Source: Pseudomonas sp. LD120
GTDB taxonomy: Bacteria > Pseudomonadota > Gammaproteobacteria > Pseudomonadales > Pseudomonadaceae
Length of the DNA stretch: 64,000 bases
Direction: 5' to 3'
Assembly: GCF_009861525.1 (NCBI RefSeq)
Contig: NZ_WVHL01000003.1
Location: forward strand, 186,001-250,000
The notes under the pieces are model-generated. The model saw only the letters and a list, made by a program, of their open reading frames with translations. It did no database searches and was not told the origin of the DNA. Shown here piece by piece: positions 20,124 through 30,969 of the stretch; the first letter of the stretch is position 1, and each line of letters begins with the position of its first letter. A program made the translations under genes and the position numbers.

Positions 20124-21112
20124 GATCGGCGCACCTCATGTTTAGCCACACTAACCCGTTCCAGGGCCGGGACCGCCAGGTTCATCAACAGCACGGCGAA
20201 GGCGACGCCGTCGGGATAGCCGCCCCAGGTCCGGATCAGGTAGGTCAACAGGCCGACGCCGATGCCGAACAGCAGCCGGGCTTTGGCTGTTTTGGGGCCA
20301 GACACCGGTTCGGTGACGATAAAGAACGCCCCTAACATGCTAGCGCCGCTGAGTAGGTGAAACAGCGGTGAACCATGGGAGTCGGAGCCTGTGCCGTTCC
20401 AGCACAGCAGGCTGATGAACACTAGCGCTCCCAGCATGCCCACCGGTGCCTGCCAACTGATGACCCGTTGCTGCAGTAGAAACAGCCCGCCGGCGAGAAA
20501 CCCCAGGTTGACCCATTCGACGCCTCGCCCGCCGAAGTGGCCGAAGGCGAGGTTGCCGGCAAAGAGTTCCTCGATGGTCAGGCTTTGGTTGATCCGCAGG
20601 CTGTCCAGCGCGGTGGCGTGGGCCCAGGCGTCCGGTCGCGGGGTGCCATCCAGGCCGAGGACCTGTTGCAGACCGCCCAGTAGGTCCAATGCGTGCGGCG
20701 CGGGCCAGTGCGTCATCGACTGTGGGAAACACAGCAAGGCCAGGGCGTACCCCAACATGGCTGGATTGAAGGGGTTCTGTCCGACCCCGCCAAACAGCTG
20801 TTTACCGAAGAAAATGGCGCTGGCCGCGGCACTCAGTGGCAGCCACCAGGGGCAATAGGGAGGTAGCGCCAGAGCCAGTAGGGTAGCGCTGACCAGCGCA
20901 CTGCCGTCGCTGAGGGACGGTTGCACGGGACGTCGGCGAAGGCGCAGCACCAGGGCCTCCATGGCCAACGCAGCGCTGATCGCCAGCAGCAGGTTGAGCA
21001 ACAGGCCCCAACCGTACAGCCACATAAGCATCAACAGACCGGGCAGCGTGGCCAGCAGCACTCGCTGCATGGCTTGGCGCAGGCGCGAGTCGACGGCCTC
21101 AGGAAGGGACAT
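20120..21112 (-). CDS. rsxD: Rnf/Rsx complex subunit D
   Basis: This 330-residue multi-pass membrane protein has the RnfD/NqrB features [20 protein letters not shown] and [20 protein letters not shown] near residue 255. In characterised homologues the equivalent SGAT Thr carries covalent FMN; here residue 258 is Ser (codon AGC), read directly from the sequence. The C-terminal [20 protein letters not shown] is typical. It overlaps rsxB by 14 bp and rsxG by 4 bp. Confidence 0.92.
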   Translation of the reverse strand: MSLPEAVDSRLRQAMQRVLLATLPGLLMLMWLYGWGLLLNLLLAISAALAMEALVLRLRRRPVQPSLSDGSALVSATLLALALPPYCPWWLPLSAAASAIFFGKQLFGGVGQNPFNPAMLGYALALLCFPQSMTHWPAPHALDLLGGLQQVLGLDGTPRPDAWAHATALDSLRINQSLTIEELFAGNLAFGHFGGRGVEWVNLGFLAGGLFLLQQRVISWQAPVGMLGALVFISLLCWNGTGSDSHGSPLFHLLSGASMLGAFFIVTEPVSGPKTAKARLLFGIGVGLLTYLIRTWGGYPDGVAFAVLLMNLAVPALERVSVAKHEVRRS

Positions 21113-22304
21113 GGCTGTTTACCAGACGCTCGGCTTCAGCCACGCGCGCCTTGGCCTGGGCCAGTTGATCGGCGTTGCTGTTGGCCTGGCGCTGGAGTTT
21201 GCTCAGGTCGGCGCGGGCGTAAGCCAGTTCGGTTTTCAACTGCCGCAGGTGTGGATCAATCGGCCGTTTTTGTGTGCGCGTGAGCACTGGCGCCGGCTGC
21301 TCGCTGGCGGCTTCGGCGGCGTGTAAAGCCTGTTCGGCGGTGGCCAGCGCGGCAGCCAGGGCCGCCAACTCCGGCGGCGAAGCTTCTGCCGCCTGGGCTT
21401 TTTTCAATTCGGCGCGGCGCATTGCCAATTGGATCTTCGCCCGCTTGAGGTCGGCATCCTTGGTCACTGGCGCCGGGGCGGGCGGGGCTTGGACCTCCAA
21501 CTGCGCCAGTGCCTGTTCGGCGGCGTCGAACTGCCGCTGCAAGACGACCAATTGCGACTGCTGCTCGAAGGTCGGGGGATGGCCGAAGGCTTTGAGTGAC
21601 TTGTTCAACTGGGCGCGGCTCATGGCCAGTTCGATCTTGGCTTTTTTCAGCGCGGCGTCGGCGGCTGCGGCTTTTTGTGCGCGGACTCGCTCAATGGCGG
21701 CCTGGACCGGATTCAGGCTGTTCTCAGCGATTTGTGCTGTTGTTTGCGCGCGTGCTTGGCGTTCGGCCTGGCGGCGGACTTCTTCGCGTTGCAGCCGCGC
21801 ATTGCGCTGTTCGAAGCGGCGTCGTGCCTGATCGCGCTTGCGGCTGCGGGCTTGCAGTTGCTCGGTGCTGTGGGCCAACCCGCCGACAATCGGCACCCCA
21901 GCGGCCTGCGGCAGCGCCAGCATGTCGATGCAGTCCACCGGGCAGGGCGCCACGCACAGGTCACAGCCGGTGCACTCAGCAATGAGTACGGTGTGCATCA
22001 ATTTAGCCGCACCGACAATGGCGTCCACCGGACAGGCCTGGATGCACTTGGTGCAGCCGATGCATTCGGCCTCGCGGATGTACGCCACCTGGGCGGGAGC
22101 GTGGCCACGACCGTGATCCAGTTCCAGCACTGGCAGGGTGAGCAGTTGTGCCAGGGCGGCAATGGTTTCCTGGCCGCCGGGCGGGCATTTGTTGATGGCC
22201 TCGCCGTTGGCTATGCCTTGGGCATAGGGCCGACATCCCGGATGGCCGCACTTGCCGCATTGGGTTTGGGGCAGGAGGGCATCGATGCGTTGAATCAGAC
22301 TCAT
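21099..22304 (-). CDS. rsxB: Rnf/Rsx subunit B with long RnfC-tail-like extension
   Basis: Of the 401 residues, the first about 150 are RnfB: a CGKCGHPGC cluster motif (C16, C19, C24, C40) and two ferredoxin motifs (C81/84/87/91 and C111/114/117/121). The N-terminal membrane anchor of E. coli RsxB is missing. Residues about 150-401 are Ala/Arg/Lys-rich, probably helical, with three related units ([46 protein letters not shown]). This tail resembles the repetitive C-terminus of E. coli RsxC, whose own gene is absent between rsxB and rsxD. The subunit would pass electrons towards the membrane core. Confidence 0.88.
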   Translation of the reverse strand: MSLIQRIDALLPQTQCGKCGHPGCRPYAQGIANGEAINKCPPGGQETIAALAQLLTLPVLELDHGRGHAPAQVAYIREAECIGCTKCIQACPVDAIVGAAKLMHTVLIAECTGCDLCVAPCPVDCIDMLALPQAAGVPIVGGLAHSTEQLQARSRKRDQARRRFEQRNARLQREEVRRQAERQARAQTTAQIAENSLNPVQAAIERVRAQKAAAADAALKKAKIELAMSRAQLNKSLKAFGHPPTFEQQSQLVVLQRQFDAAEQALAQLEVQAPPAPAPVTKDADLKRAKIQLAMRRAELKKAQAAEASPPELAALAAALATAEQALHAAEAASEQPAPVLTRTQKRPIDPHLRQLKTELAYARADLSKLQRQANSNADQLAQAKARVAEAERLVNSHVPS

Positions 22305-22882
22305 GTGTTGAGCAGTCCGTTGAAGCCGAAAAACGCCACCGCCAGCAGGCCGGCGCTGATCAAGTCGAGCGGCAGGCCGCGCCAGGGCGCCGGAATATCG
22401 TTAGTGGAAATACGTTGGCGCAGATCACTGAACAGGCTCAGGACCAGCCAGAAACCCAGTCCTGCCCCCAGGCTCATGGCGCTCAAGGTCGCCAGATCGA
22501 GGCTCTCCCGAGTAGAAATCAACAGTAAACCGAGGGCACTGGCGTTGCCCAGCAGCAAGAGCCGCAGGCCATCGAACGGCAGTTTGGGCAAGGCCCGCGA
22601 CAGCAGGCTCAGCACGGGCTTGATCAGCAGTGCGCTCAAGGGCAGCCACAGGAATAACTGCAGCGACTCCAGGCCCAATGGCACCAGCAGACCACGATAG
22701 AGAAGTTGCCCCAGCACGCAGCTGAGCAGCACCAACGCTGTTGTGGCCAGGCCCAGTGCGTGGATTCGCTGTCGCTCGGGCGTGACCGTGGCCTGGAGCA
22801 GCGGATCGACGGCCAAGGGCCACTGCAACACGAAGTTGTTGATCAGGGTGGTGCTGATAATGGCAAGCAGGAAGTGGGTCAT
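22301..22882 (-). CDS. rsxA: Rnf/Rsx complex subunit A
   Basis: This 193-residue integral membrane protein, the same length as E. coli RsxA, starts [20 protein letters not shown], a typical RnfA opening with the conserved NNFVL. About six hydrophobic segments follow. It is the first gene of the rsx operon and overlaps rsxB by 4 bp (ATGA). By family knowledge it pairs with RsxE in the membrane. In E. coli the complex keeps SoxR reduced, but no soxR is in the window. Confidence 0.88.
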   Translation of the reverse strand: MTHFLLAIISTTLINNFVLQWPLAVDPLLQATVTPERQRIHALGLATTALVLLSCVLGQLLYRGLLVPLGLESLQLFLWLPLSALLIKPVLSLLSRALPKLPFDGLRLLLLGNASALGLLLISTRESLDLATLSAMSLGAGLGFWLVLSLFSDLRQRISTNDIPAPWRGLPLDLISAGLLAVAFFGFNGLLNT

Positions 22883-22960
22883 GGTGAGGCCGGTGCGAGC
22901 AGGCAGTCCCTCAAGAGTAGGCAAACTCCCGCGCGGGCGCAGGGCTCGCCAGATATGCAA

Positions 22961-22994
22961 ATCCCCCCGTTGCGCCTGGGCGCAACGGGGGGAT
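22961..22994 (-). terminator. Long hairpin after metG
   Basis: A 15-bp perfect stem (22961-22975 with 22980-22994) closes a 4-base loop, GC-rich, followed on the minus strand by only a short T stretch. It probably ends or attenuates metG transcription upstream of rsxA. Confidence 0.7.
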
Positions 22995-23012
22995 GGGGTC
23001 CAGCGTGACGTT

Positions 23013-25064
23013 TTACTTGATCCGCTGGCCAGGCTTGGCACCGCTGTCGGGGCTTAACAGGTAGATCTCTTCACCACCAGGGCCGGCGGCCATCACCATG
23101 CCTTCGGAGATGCCGAATTTCATTTTTCGCGGTTTGAGGTTGGCGATCATCATGGTCAGGCGACCATCGAGCTTGGACGGGTCCGGGTAGGCACTCTTGA
23201 TCCCGGAGAACACGTTGCGCTGTTCATCACCGATGTCCAGGGTCAGACGCAGCAGCTTGTCCGCGCCTTCCACGTGTTCTGCCTTGAGGATCAGCGCCAC
23301 CCGTAGGTCGACGGCGGCGAAGGTGTCGAAGTCGATTTCCGGCGACAGCGGGTCCTTGGCCAGTTCGCCGTTGCCGGCTGGCGTGGCTGCACCGGTGTCG
23401 GTCTGGCTGGCGGTCAGGTCTTCTTTCGAGGCGTCGGTCATGGCTTGCACTTTTACTGGGTCGATCCGCGTCATCAGCGGCTTGAATGCGTTGAGCTGAT
23501 GGTTGACCAGCCGTTGTTGGTGATCGTTCCAGGTCAGCGGCGCAACGTTGAGAAAGGCTTCGGCGTCCGCAGCCAGCAATGGCAGCACCGGCTTGAGGAA
23601 AATCACCAGTTGGCGGAACAGGTTGATGCCGGTGGCACAGATGGCCTGGACTTCATCCTGCTTGCCTTCCTGCTTGTTCAGCGACCACGGCGCCTTATCG
23701 GCGATCCAGGCGTTGGCGCGGTCGGCCAGGGCCATGATCTCGCGCATGGCACGGGCGAAGTCGCGGGCTTCATAGGCGTCGGCGATGCTTGGCGCGGCAG
23801 CCAGGAAGGCTTCGGTCAGCTCGGGGGCGGCGTTACTGTTCACCATCACGCCGGCATTGCCTTTGTGGATGAAACCGGCGCAACGGCTGGCGATGTTCAC
23901 CACCTTGCCCACCAGGTCGGAGTTGACCTTCTGCACGAAGTCTTCGAGGTTCAGGTCCAAGTCGTCGACGCCACGCCCCAGCTTGGAGGCGTAGTAGTAG
24001 CGCAGGTATTCCGGCGACAGGTGCTCCAGGTAGGTGCGGGCCTTGATGAAGGTGCCCCGGGACTTGGACATCTTCTGGCCATTGACCGTCAGGTAGCCGT
24101 GGACGTTGATGCCGCTCGGCTTGCGGTAGCCGGCGCCGTCGAGCATGGCGGGCCAGAACAGGGCGTGGAAATTGACGATGTCCTTGCCGATGAAGTGGTA
24201 CAGCTCCGCGCTGGAGTCCTTGCCCCAGAACGCATCGAAGTCCAGTTCCGAACGGCGCGCGCAGAGGTTCTTGAAGCTGGCCATGTAGCCGATCGGCGCG
24301 TCCAGCCACACGTAGAAGTACTTACCGGGCTCGTCCGGGATCTCGAAGCCGAAGTACGGCGCATCGCGGGAGATGTCCCACTGCTGCAGGCCGGCGTCCA
24401 GCCACTCGGCGATCTTGTTGGCCACAGCGTCTTGCAGGGTGCCGCTGCGGGTCCAGGTTTGCAGCATCTGCTGGAAGTCCGGCAGCTTGAAGAAGAAGTG
24501 CTGGGAATCCTTGAGCACCGGAGTGGCGCCGGAGATTGCCGACTTCGGATCCTTCAGATCGGTTGGCGCGTAAGTGGCGCCGCATTTTTCGCAGTTGTCG
24601 CCGTACTGGTCCTCAGTGCCGCATTTCGGGCAGGTGCCCTTGATGAAGCGGTCGGCCAGGAACATTTTCTTTTCCGGGTCGAAATACTGGGTGATGGAGC
24701 GCGTGGCGATGTGCCCGGCGTCGCGCAGCTTGAGGTAGATCTGGCTCGACAGCTCGCGGTTCTCTTCGGCGTGGGTCGAGTGGAAGTTGTCGAAGTCCAC
24801 CAGGAAGTCGGCAAAGTCGGCACTGTGTTCGGCCTGGACGTTGGCGATCAGCTGTTCCGGGGTGATGCCTTCTTTTTCCGCGCGCAACATGATGGCCGAG
24901 CCGTGTGCGTCGTCGGCGCAGACATAGATGCATTGGTTGCCGCGATGCTTCTGAAAGCGCACCCACATGTCGGTCTGGATGTACTCAAGCATGTGGCCAA
25001 GGTGGATGGAACCATTGGCATAGGGCAGGGCGCTGGTGACGAGGATCTTGCGTGGCTCGGACAT
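23013..25064 (-). CDS. metG: Methionyl-tRNA synthetase
   Basis: This 683-residue class I synthetase has the HIGH-equivalent HLGH near the N-terminus ([12 protein letters not shown]), a zinc-binding set ([19 protein letters not shown]), KMSKS ([12 protein letters not shown]) and a C-terminal EMAP-like tRNA-binding domain starting near residue 580 ([20 protein letters not shown]). It charges tRNA(Met) and initiator tRNA. Length and domain order match the E. coli dimeric type. It is divergent from apbC, as in many gammaproteobacteria. Confidence 0.97.
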   Translation of the reverse strand: MSEPRKILVTSALPYANGSIHLGHMLEYIQTDMWVRFQKHRGNQCIYVCADDAHGSAIMLRAEKEGITPEQLIANVQAEHSADFADFLVDFDNFHSTHAEENRELSSQIYLKLRDAGHIATRSITQYFDPEKKMFLADRFIKGTCPKCGTEDQYGDNCEKCGATYAPTDLKDPKSAISGATPVLKDSQHFFFKLPDFQQMLQTWTRSGTLQDAVANKIAEWLDAGLQQWDISRDAPYFGFEIPDEPGKYFYVWLDAPIGYMASFKNLCARRSELDFDAFWGKDSSAELYHFIGKDIVNFHALFWPAMLDGAGYRKPSGINVHGYLTVNGQKMSKSRGTFIKARTYLEHLSPEYLRYYYASKLGRGVDDLDLNLEDFVQKVNSDLVGKVVNIASRCAGFIHKGNAGVMVNSNAAPELTEAFLAAAPSIADAYEARDFARAMREIMALADRANAWIADKAPWSLNKQEGKQDEVQAICATGINLFRQLVIFLKPVLPLLAADAEAFLNVAPLTWNDHQQRLVNHQLNAFKPLMTRIDPVKVQAMTDASKEDLTASQTDTGAATPAGNGELAKDPLSPEIDFDTFAAVDLRVALILKAEHVEGADKLLRLTLDIGDEQRNVFSGIKSAYPDPSKLDGRLTMMIANLKPRKMKFGISEGMVMAAGPGGEEIYLLSPDSGAKPGQRIK

Positions 25065-25226
25065 GGGGCTCGGCTACTTGATGAAACGGAGGTCGGCCAC
25101 TATAAAGCGCTGGCGCGGATTTTTCATCTTTCGGCACCGATTGCGCGCAGCACGCTCCCTCGCCACGAAGGAGTCGCCGGCGTAGGATAGCCGGCTGATT
25201 TTCCAGTCTTGTTATCGGAGTTGCCC

Positions 25227-26321
25227 ATGAGCGCCGTCAATCGCGCAGCGGTGGAAACCGTCCTTCGCCAATACACCGACCCTTATCTGAACCAGGACCC
25301 GGTCAGCGCCGGCTGTGTACGCGCCGTCGAGGTTCAGGGCGACCGGGTCCTGGTCCAGATGGAACTGGGCTATGCCGCCGGTCTGTTCAAGAGCGGCTGG
25401 GCGCAGATGCTGCAACTGGCCATCGAGGGCCTGGAGGGTGTGAGTTCGGCCAAGGTCGAGATCAACTGCGTCATTGCTGCGCACAAGGCCCAGGCGCAGA
25501 TCCCGGGCCTGGCCAACGTCAAGAACGTGGTGGCGGTGGCGTCCGGCAAGGGCGGCGTGGGCAAGTCCACCACCGCCGCCAACCTGGCCCTGGCCCTGGC
25601 CCGGGAAGGCGCCAAGGTGGGGATTCTCGACGCCGATATCTACGGCCCGAGCCAGGGCATCATGTTCGGCATCGCCGAAGGCACTCGGCCGAAGATCAAG
25701 GACCAGAAATGGTTCGTGCCCATCGAGTCCCACGGGGTCGAGGTCATGTCGATGGCCTTTCTGACCGATGACAACACGCCGATGGTGTGGCGCGGTCCGA
25801 TGGTCTCCGGTGCCCTGCTGCAACTGGTGACCCAGACCGACTGGGGCAACCTCGACTATCTGGTGATCGACATGCCGCCAGGCACTGGCGATATCCAGCT
25901 GACCCTGGCGCAGAAAGTCCCGGTGGCCGGCGCGCTGATTGTCACCACGCCCCAGGATCTGGCGCTGCTGGATGCACGCAAGGGCGTGGAGATGTTCCGC
26001 AAGGTCAACATCCCGGTGCTGGGGGTGGTGGAGAACATGGCGGTGCACATCTGCTCTAACTGCGGCCATGCCGAGCATCTGTTCGGCGAAGGTGGTGGCG
26101 AGAAGCTGGCCAGCCAGTACGCCGTCGAATTGCTGGCCTCGCTGCCGTTGTCGATGCTGATCCGCGAGCAGGCCGACGGCGGCAAGCCGACGGTGATTGC
26201 CGAACCCGACAGCCAGATCGCCATGGTCTACCAGGAACTGGCGCGGCACGTGGGCGCGCGCATTGTGCTGCAGGAAGCTGCCGCTCCGGCGATGCCCAAC
26301 ATCACCGTCAGCGACGACTGA
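25227..26321 (+). CDS. apbC: Fe-S cluster carrier ATPase ApbC/Mrp
   Basis: This 364-residue protein has an N-terminal MIP18/DUF59-like domain (1-85), then a deviant Walker A SGKGGVGKSTTAANLALAL, DADIYGPSQ, the switch DMPPGTGDIQLTL and the Fe-S-binding CSNCGHAEHLFG. It carries and transfers iron-sulfur clusters to target apoproteins. The ATG at 25227 follows CGGAG by 6 bases. It is divergent from metG and ends at a shared terminator. Confidence 0.95.
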   Translation: MSAVNRAAVETVLRQYTDPYLNQDPVSAGCVRAVEVQGDRVLVQMELGYAAGLFKSGWAQMLQLAIEGLEGVSSAKVEINCVIAAHKAQAQIPGLANVKNVVAVASGKGGVGKSTTAANLALALAREGAKVGILDADIYGPSQGIMFGIAEGTRPKIKDQKWFVPIESHGVEVMSMAFLTDDNTPMVWRGPMVSGALLQLVTQTDWGNLDYLVIDMPPGTGDIQLTLAQKVPVAGALIVTTPQDLALLDARKGVEMFRKVNIPVLGVVENMAVHICSNCGHAEHLFGEGGGEKLASQYAVELLASLPLSMLIREQADGGKPTVIAEPDSQIAMVYQELARHVGARIVLQEAAAPAMPNITVSDD

Positions 26322-26349
26322 CAGTCGTCAGCGCCCTGCCCGCAGGATA

Positions 26350-26380
26350 AGAAAACCGATGCTCGCGCATCGGTTTTTTA
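26350..26380. terminator. Bidirectional terminator between apbC and SDR gene
   Basis: AAAACCGATGC pairs with GCATCGGTTTT around a short loop, T-run on the plus side and A-run on the other side. Confidence 0.9.
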
Positions 26381-26392
26381 TGGGCTTGAGCT

Positions 26393-27151
26393 TTAGATGC
26401 GCAAGCCGCCGTCCATTTCCAGGACACGGCCGGTGTAGTAGTCGTTCTCGAAGATATAGGCCGCTGAATGGGCGATTTCTTCTGGCTTGCCCATGCGCTT
26501 GAGGGGGATGCCGGCGGTCATTTTGTCCAGCGCTTCGGGTTTCATGCCCAGGGTCATTTCGGTCTCGATGAACCCCGGTGCGATGCCCGCAACGCGGATG
26601 CCATAACGCGCCAGTTCCTTGGCCCAGGTCACGGTGGCTGCTGCCACGCCGGCCTTGGCTGCCGAGTAGTTGGTCTGGCCGATGTTGCCGGCGCGGGAAA
26701 TCGACGAGATGTTGATGATCGCGCCGCTGTTGTTCAGCTCGACCATCTTTGCCGCCACCTCCCGGGTGCACAGGAACACACCGGTCAGGTTGACATCGAT
26801 CACCGCCTGCCACTGGGCCAGGCTCATCTTGGTCATTTCGCCGTCCTTGACCTTGAGCAGGAGGCCGTCGCGCAGGATCCCGGCGTTGTTGATCAGGCCG
26901 TGGATGGCGCCAAAGTCCTCGGCGACCTGGGCCGCCATGTGGTTGACTTGCTCTTCATTAGCCACATTGCACACATAGGCACGGGCCTCGACGCCATGGG
27001 CCTTGCAGGCGGCGACAGCCTGGTCGAGCTTGTCCTGGTTCAGATCCACCAGGGCCAGCCTGGCACCTTTGGTGGCGAAATACTCGGCCATGGAGCGGCC
27101 CAGACCTTGGCAACCGCCGGTGATAATGATTACTTTGTCAGTGAGTTGCAT
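26393..27151 (-). CDS. Short-chain dehydrogenase/reductase (FabG-like)
   Basis: This 252-residue protein has the NAD(P)-binding [11 protein letters not shown] motif, NNAG ([10 protein letters not shown]), catalytic Ser in [13 protein letters not shown] and YSAAK. The C-terminal GFIETEMT and [10 protein letters not shown] are typical of the 3-oxoacyl-ACP-reductase-like class. The inserted [18 protein letters not shown] is somewhat longer than in FabG. The substrate cannot be told from sequence. The second ATG (27151) has purine-rich GCGAGA at better spacing than the first (27157). It is divergent from the HugZ-like gene. Confidence 0.88.
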   Translation of the reverse strand: MQLTDKVIIITGGCQGLGRSMAEYFATKGARLALVDLNQDKLDQAVAACKAHGVEARAYVCNVANEEQVNHMAAQVAEDFGAIHGLINNAGILRDGLLLKVKDGEMTKMSLAQWQAVIDVNLTGVFLCTREVAAKMVELNNSGAIINISSISRAGNIGQTNYSAAKAGVAAATVTWAKELARYGIRVAGIAPGFIETEMTLGMKPEALDKMTAGIPLKRMGKPEEIAHSAAYIFENDYYTGRVLEMDGGLRI

Positions 27152-27315
27152 TCGCATGTCTCGCTAGCAGGTCTTGAGGGGTGGTCCTTTTGGGGAAACC
27201 TCGGCCGGCTGCCGGATCTGGTCTGGCTGCAGATGAGAATTGCCCGTCGGCGTAGCTGGAACAATGCACCAGGCGCCCGTCCGTTTTCGACGGATTCTAC
27301 AGGAGGAGTCATAAA

Positions 27316-28047
27316 GTGAGCGTTGATGCTGCCAAGAATGCACGAGAATTGCTGCTCAAGGAATATCGCGGCGTGTTGTCGACGCACTCCAAAGCCATGC
27401 CGGGCTTTCCCTTCGGCTCGGTGGTGCCTTACTGCTTGGACGCTGAGGGACGGCCGCTGATTCTCATCAGCCGCATCGCTCAGCACACCCACAATTTGCA
27501 CAAAGATGCCAAATGCTCGCTGTTGGTCGGCGAGCGCGATGCCGATGACGTGCAGGCGGTGGGGCGCCTGACTTACCTGGCAGAGGCGGAGAAACTCAAC
27601 GGCGAAGCCGTAATCGAGGTCGCGGCTGAGCGCTACTACCGCTACTTTCCCGAATCGCAGAACTACCATAAAGCCCATGATTTTGATTTCTGGGTGCTCA
27701 AGCCGGTACGTCATCGGTACATCGGTGGTTTTGGGGCCATCCACTGGATCGATCAACTGACCCTGGCCAATCCTTTCGCCGGCAAGGCCGAATTGAGCAT
27801 GGTGGAGCACATGAACAGCGACCATGCCAAGGCCATTGCTCATTACGTCGAACTGACCGGGCTACCCAACGGTGAGCCGGCGAAAATGGCCGGGATCGAT
27901 CCCGAAGGCATGCACTTGCGCATTGGCCAGGCGCTGTACTGGCTGGCATTTCCAGGCCCATGCAACACGCCGACACAAGTACGCGAAGCCCTGGTTTTTC
28001 TGGCTCACGCTGATCAGTGGCCGAAAAATCCACCCGCCGATGCTTGA
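27316..28047 (+). CDS. HugZ-like heme-utilisation / pyridoxamine-oxidase-fold protein
   Basis: This 243-residue protein begins with GTG (MSVDAAKNARELLLKEYRGV) after GGAGG. The N-terminal split-barrel flavin-reductase-like domain has GFPFGSVVPYCLDAEGRPLI and LHKDAKCSLLVGERDADDVQ. A C-terminal DUF2470 domain contains LSMVEHMNSDHAKAIAHYVE and IDPEGMHLR. HugZ of Helicobacter is a heme-degrading enzyme; several Pseudomonas relatives are untested. Substrate is therefore uncertain. It lies upstream of fxsA and groESL in conserved order. Confidence 0.8.
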   Translation: MSVDAAKNARELLLKEYRGVLSTHSKAMPGFPFGSVVPYCLDAEGRPLILISRIAQHTHNLHKDAKCSLLVGERDADDVQAVGRLTYLAEAEKLNGEAVIEVAAERYYRYFPESQNYHKAHDFDFWVLKPVRHRYIGGFGAIHWIDQLTLANPFAGKAELSMVEHMNSDHAKAIAHYVELTGLPNGEPAKMAGIDPEGMHLRIGQALYWLAFPGPCNTPTQVREALVFLAHADQWPKNPPADA

Positions 28048-28113
28048 ATTCACGAATGGGCGACGTCATTTACGGTCTACTGGAAGGCATTCTTCCGCAG
28101 AGGAAACCATTTG

Positions 28114-28590
28114 ATGCGCCCTTTTCTGTTGCTCTTTTTGCTGTTCCCGGTGCTTGAGTTGTTCGTCTTCGTCAGGGTCAGTGCGGCCATCGGGTTTTTC
28201 CCGGCCCTGCTGCTGATCATTCTCGGGTCGATGCTCGGAGTGCTGGTGTTGCGCGTGGCCGGTCTGGCCACGGCACTGCGTGCTCGTGAAAGTCTCAATC
28301 GCGGCGAGTTGCCGGCCCAGCAAATGCTCGAAGGGCTGATGCTGGCACTGGGCGGCGGTCTGTTGATCCTGCCGGGCTTTATCAGTGATGCGTTCGGCCT
28401 GCTGATGCTGCTGCCGATCAGCCGTCGCCTGCTGGCCAACAAAATGCGTCAACGTGCCGAGCAGCAGGCGCAGCGCCAACGTGCCTTTGCCGATGATATG
28501 CGCGCCGCTCGTGGTGGCCCGGCGCCGCAGCAGCCGGTGGGCCGCGAGCCCAACGTGATTGAAGGTGAGTTCGAACACCGCGATCCATAA
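28114..28590 (+). CDS. fxsA: FxsA family inner-membrane protein
   Basis: This 158-residue protein starts MRPFLLLFLLFPVLELFVFV. Several hydrophobic segments include IGFFPALLLIILGSMLGVLV and GGGLLILPGFISDAFGLLML, the FxsA hallmark, followed by a basic, Gln-rich cytoplasmic tail (about 105-158). In E. coli FxsA overproduction suppresses F exclusion of phage T7; its normal role is unclear. An in-frame TTG lies just before the ATG and has slightly better Shine-Dalgarno spacing, so the start could be 28111. groES follows 252 bp downstream. Confidence 0.9.
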   Translation: MRPFLLLFLLFPVLELFVFVRVSAAIGFFPALLLIILGSMLGVLVLRVAGLATALRARESLNRGELPAQQMLEGLMLALGGGLLILPGFISDAFGLLMLLPISRRLLANKMRQRAEQQAQRQRAFADDMRAARGGPAPQQPVGREPNVIEGEFEHRDP

Positions 28591-28672
28591 GTATCGGGCA
28601 CAGCTTCACGGCACCTTCGGGTGCCGTGTTTGATTTAAGTGCAGGCGATGTAAAAAAAATCATCACCCAGCC

Positions 28673-28700
28673 CTTGTAATAACCTTGTGCGCCCTTATGT
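28673..28700 (+). promoter_or_regulatory. Candidate sigma-32 heat-shock promoter of groESL
   Basis: CTTGTAA (28673-28679), a 12-bp spacer, and CCCTTATGT (28692-28700) resemble the sigma-32 consensus CTTGAAA and CCCCATNT. The site is about 145 bp upstream of groES. No CIRCE inverted repeat was found. Confidence 0.65.
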
Positions 28701-28842
28701 AACGGTCACCGCAAGGTTTCTGGTGCTGACACCAGACAGACTTCCGCGGCTCGCTGGTCGAGTCGCACCCGGCAAAGCCGGATTTGTTAACCCGCCGGTA
28801 TCGACACCGGCCGTTGAAAACCACAATTAGGAGAGATCGACA

Positions 28843-29136
28843 ATGAAGCTTCGTCCTCTGCATGACCGCGTCGTCATCCGTCGCAGCGAAGAAGAATCGA
28901 AAACTGCCGGCGGTATCGTTCTGCCTGGTTCGGCTGCTGAAAAACCTAACCGTGGCGAAATCGTCGCGGTAGGTACCGGCCGTGTGCTGGACAACGGTGA
29001 AGTACGTGCGCTGGCCGTGAAAGTGGGTGACAAAGTGGTGTTTGGCCCGTACTCCGGCAGCAACACCGTGAAAGTCGATGGCGAAGATCTGCTGGTAATG
29101 GCCGAGAACGAGATTCTCGCTGTTATCGAAGGCTGA
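28843..29136 (+). CDS. groES: Co-chaperonin GroES
   Basis: This 97-residue protein starts [20 protein letters not shown]. The mobile loop [21 protein letters not shown] and the [13 protein letters not shown] strand are diagnostic. It caps the GroEL cylinder during ATP-dependent folding. A strong ribosome-binding site (AGGAGAGAT) precedes the ATG. It is cotranscribed with groEL 49 bp downstream. Confidence 0.98.
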   Translation: MKLRPLHDRVVIRRSEEESKTAGGIVLPGSAAEKPNRGEIVAVGTGRVLDNGEVRALAVKVGDKVVFGPYSGSNTVKVDGEDLLVMAENEILAVIEG

Positions 29137-29173
29137 TTTCCCACGTATTTTCCCGCTACTACACAGTATTTAA

Positions 29174-30829
<1,656 letters not shown>

Positions 30830-30850
30830 GCCAGCCTCACCCCCTGTACT

Positions 30851-30887
30851 AAAAAACCCGCCGGTGAAAACCGGCGGGTTTTTTTCT
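30851..30887 (+). terminator. Intrinsic terminator of groESL
   Basis: AACCCGCCGG pairs with CCGGCGGGTT around TGAAAA, followed by seven T; A-run before it allows function for the convergent sulfatase gene too. Confidence 0.92.
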
Positions 30888-30969
30888 GCCTGGAGAAATG
30901 CACTTGGAGCGCTTGCACCTTCGCGGGCAAGCGCTCGGTCCTGGGCGAGCTCGTTTGCCCGGTATTGGC

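Noticed and set aside
21099..22304. Possibility that the long rsxB tail results from a frameshift or assembly error fusing two genes
   Set aside because: The frame is continuous, the repeats are regular, and downstream junctions are clean overlaps; no rnfC catalytic-domain remnant is visible in other frames.
23445..25190. 581-codon frame antisense to metG
   Set aside because: Shadow of metG; translation is repetitive and unlike any family.
28591..28842. CIRCE element before groES
   Set aside because: The characteristic TTAGCACTC inverted repeat is absent; a sigma-32-type promoter explains control better.
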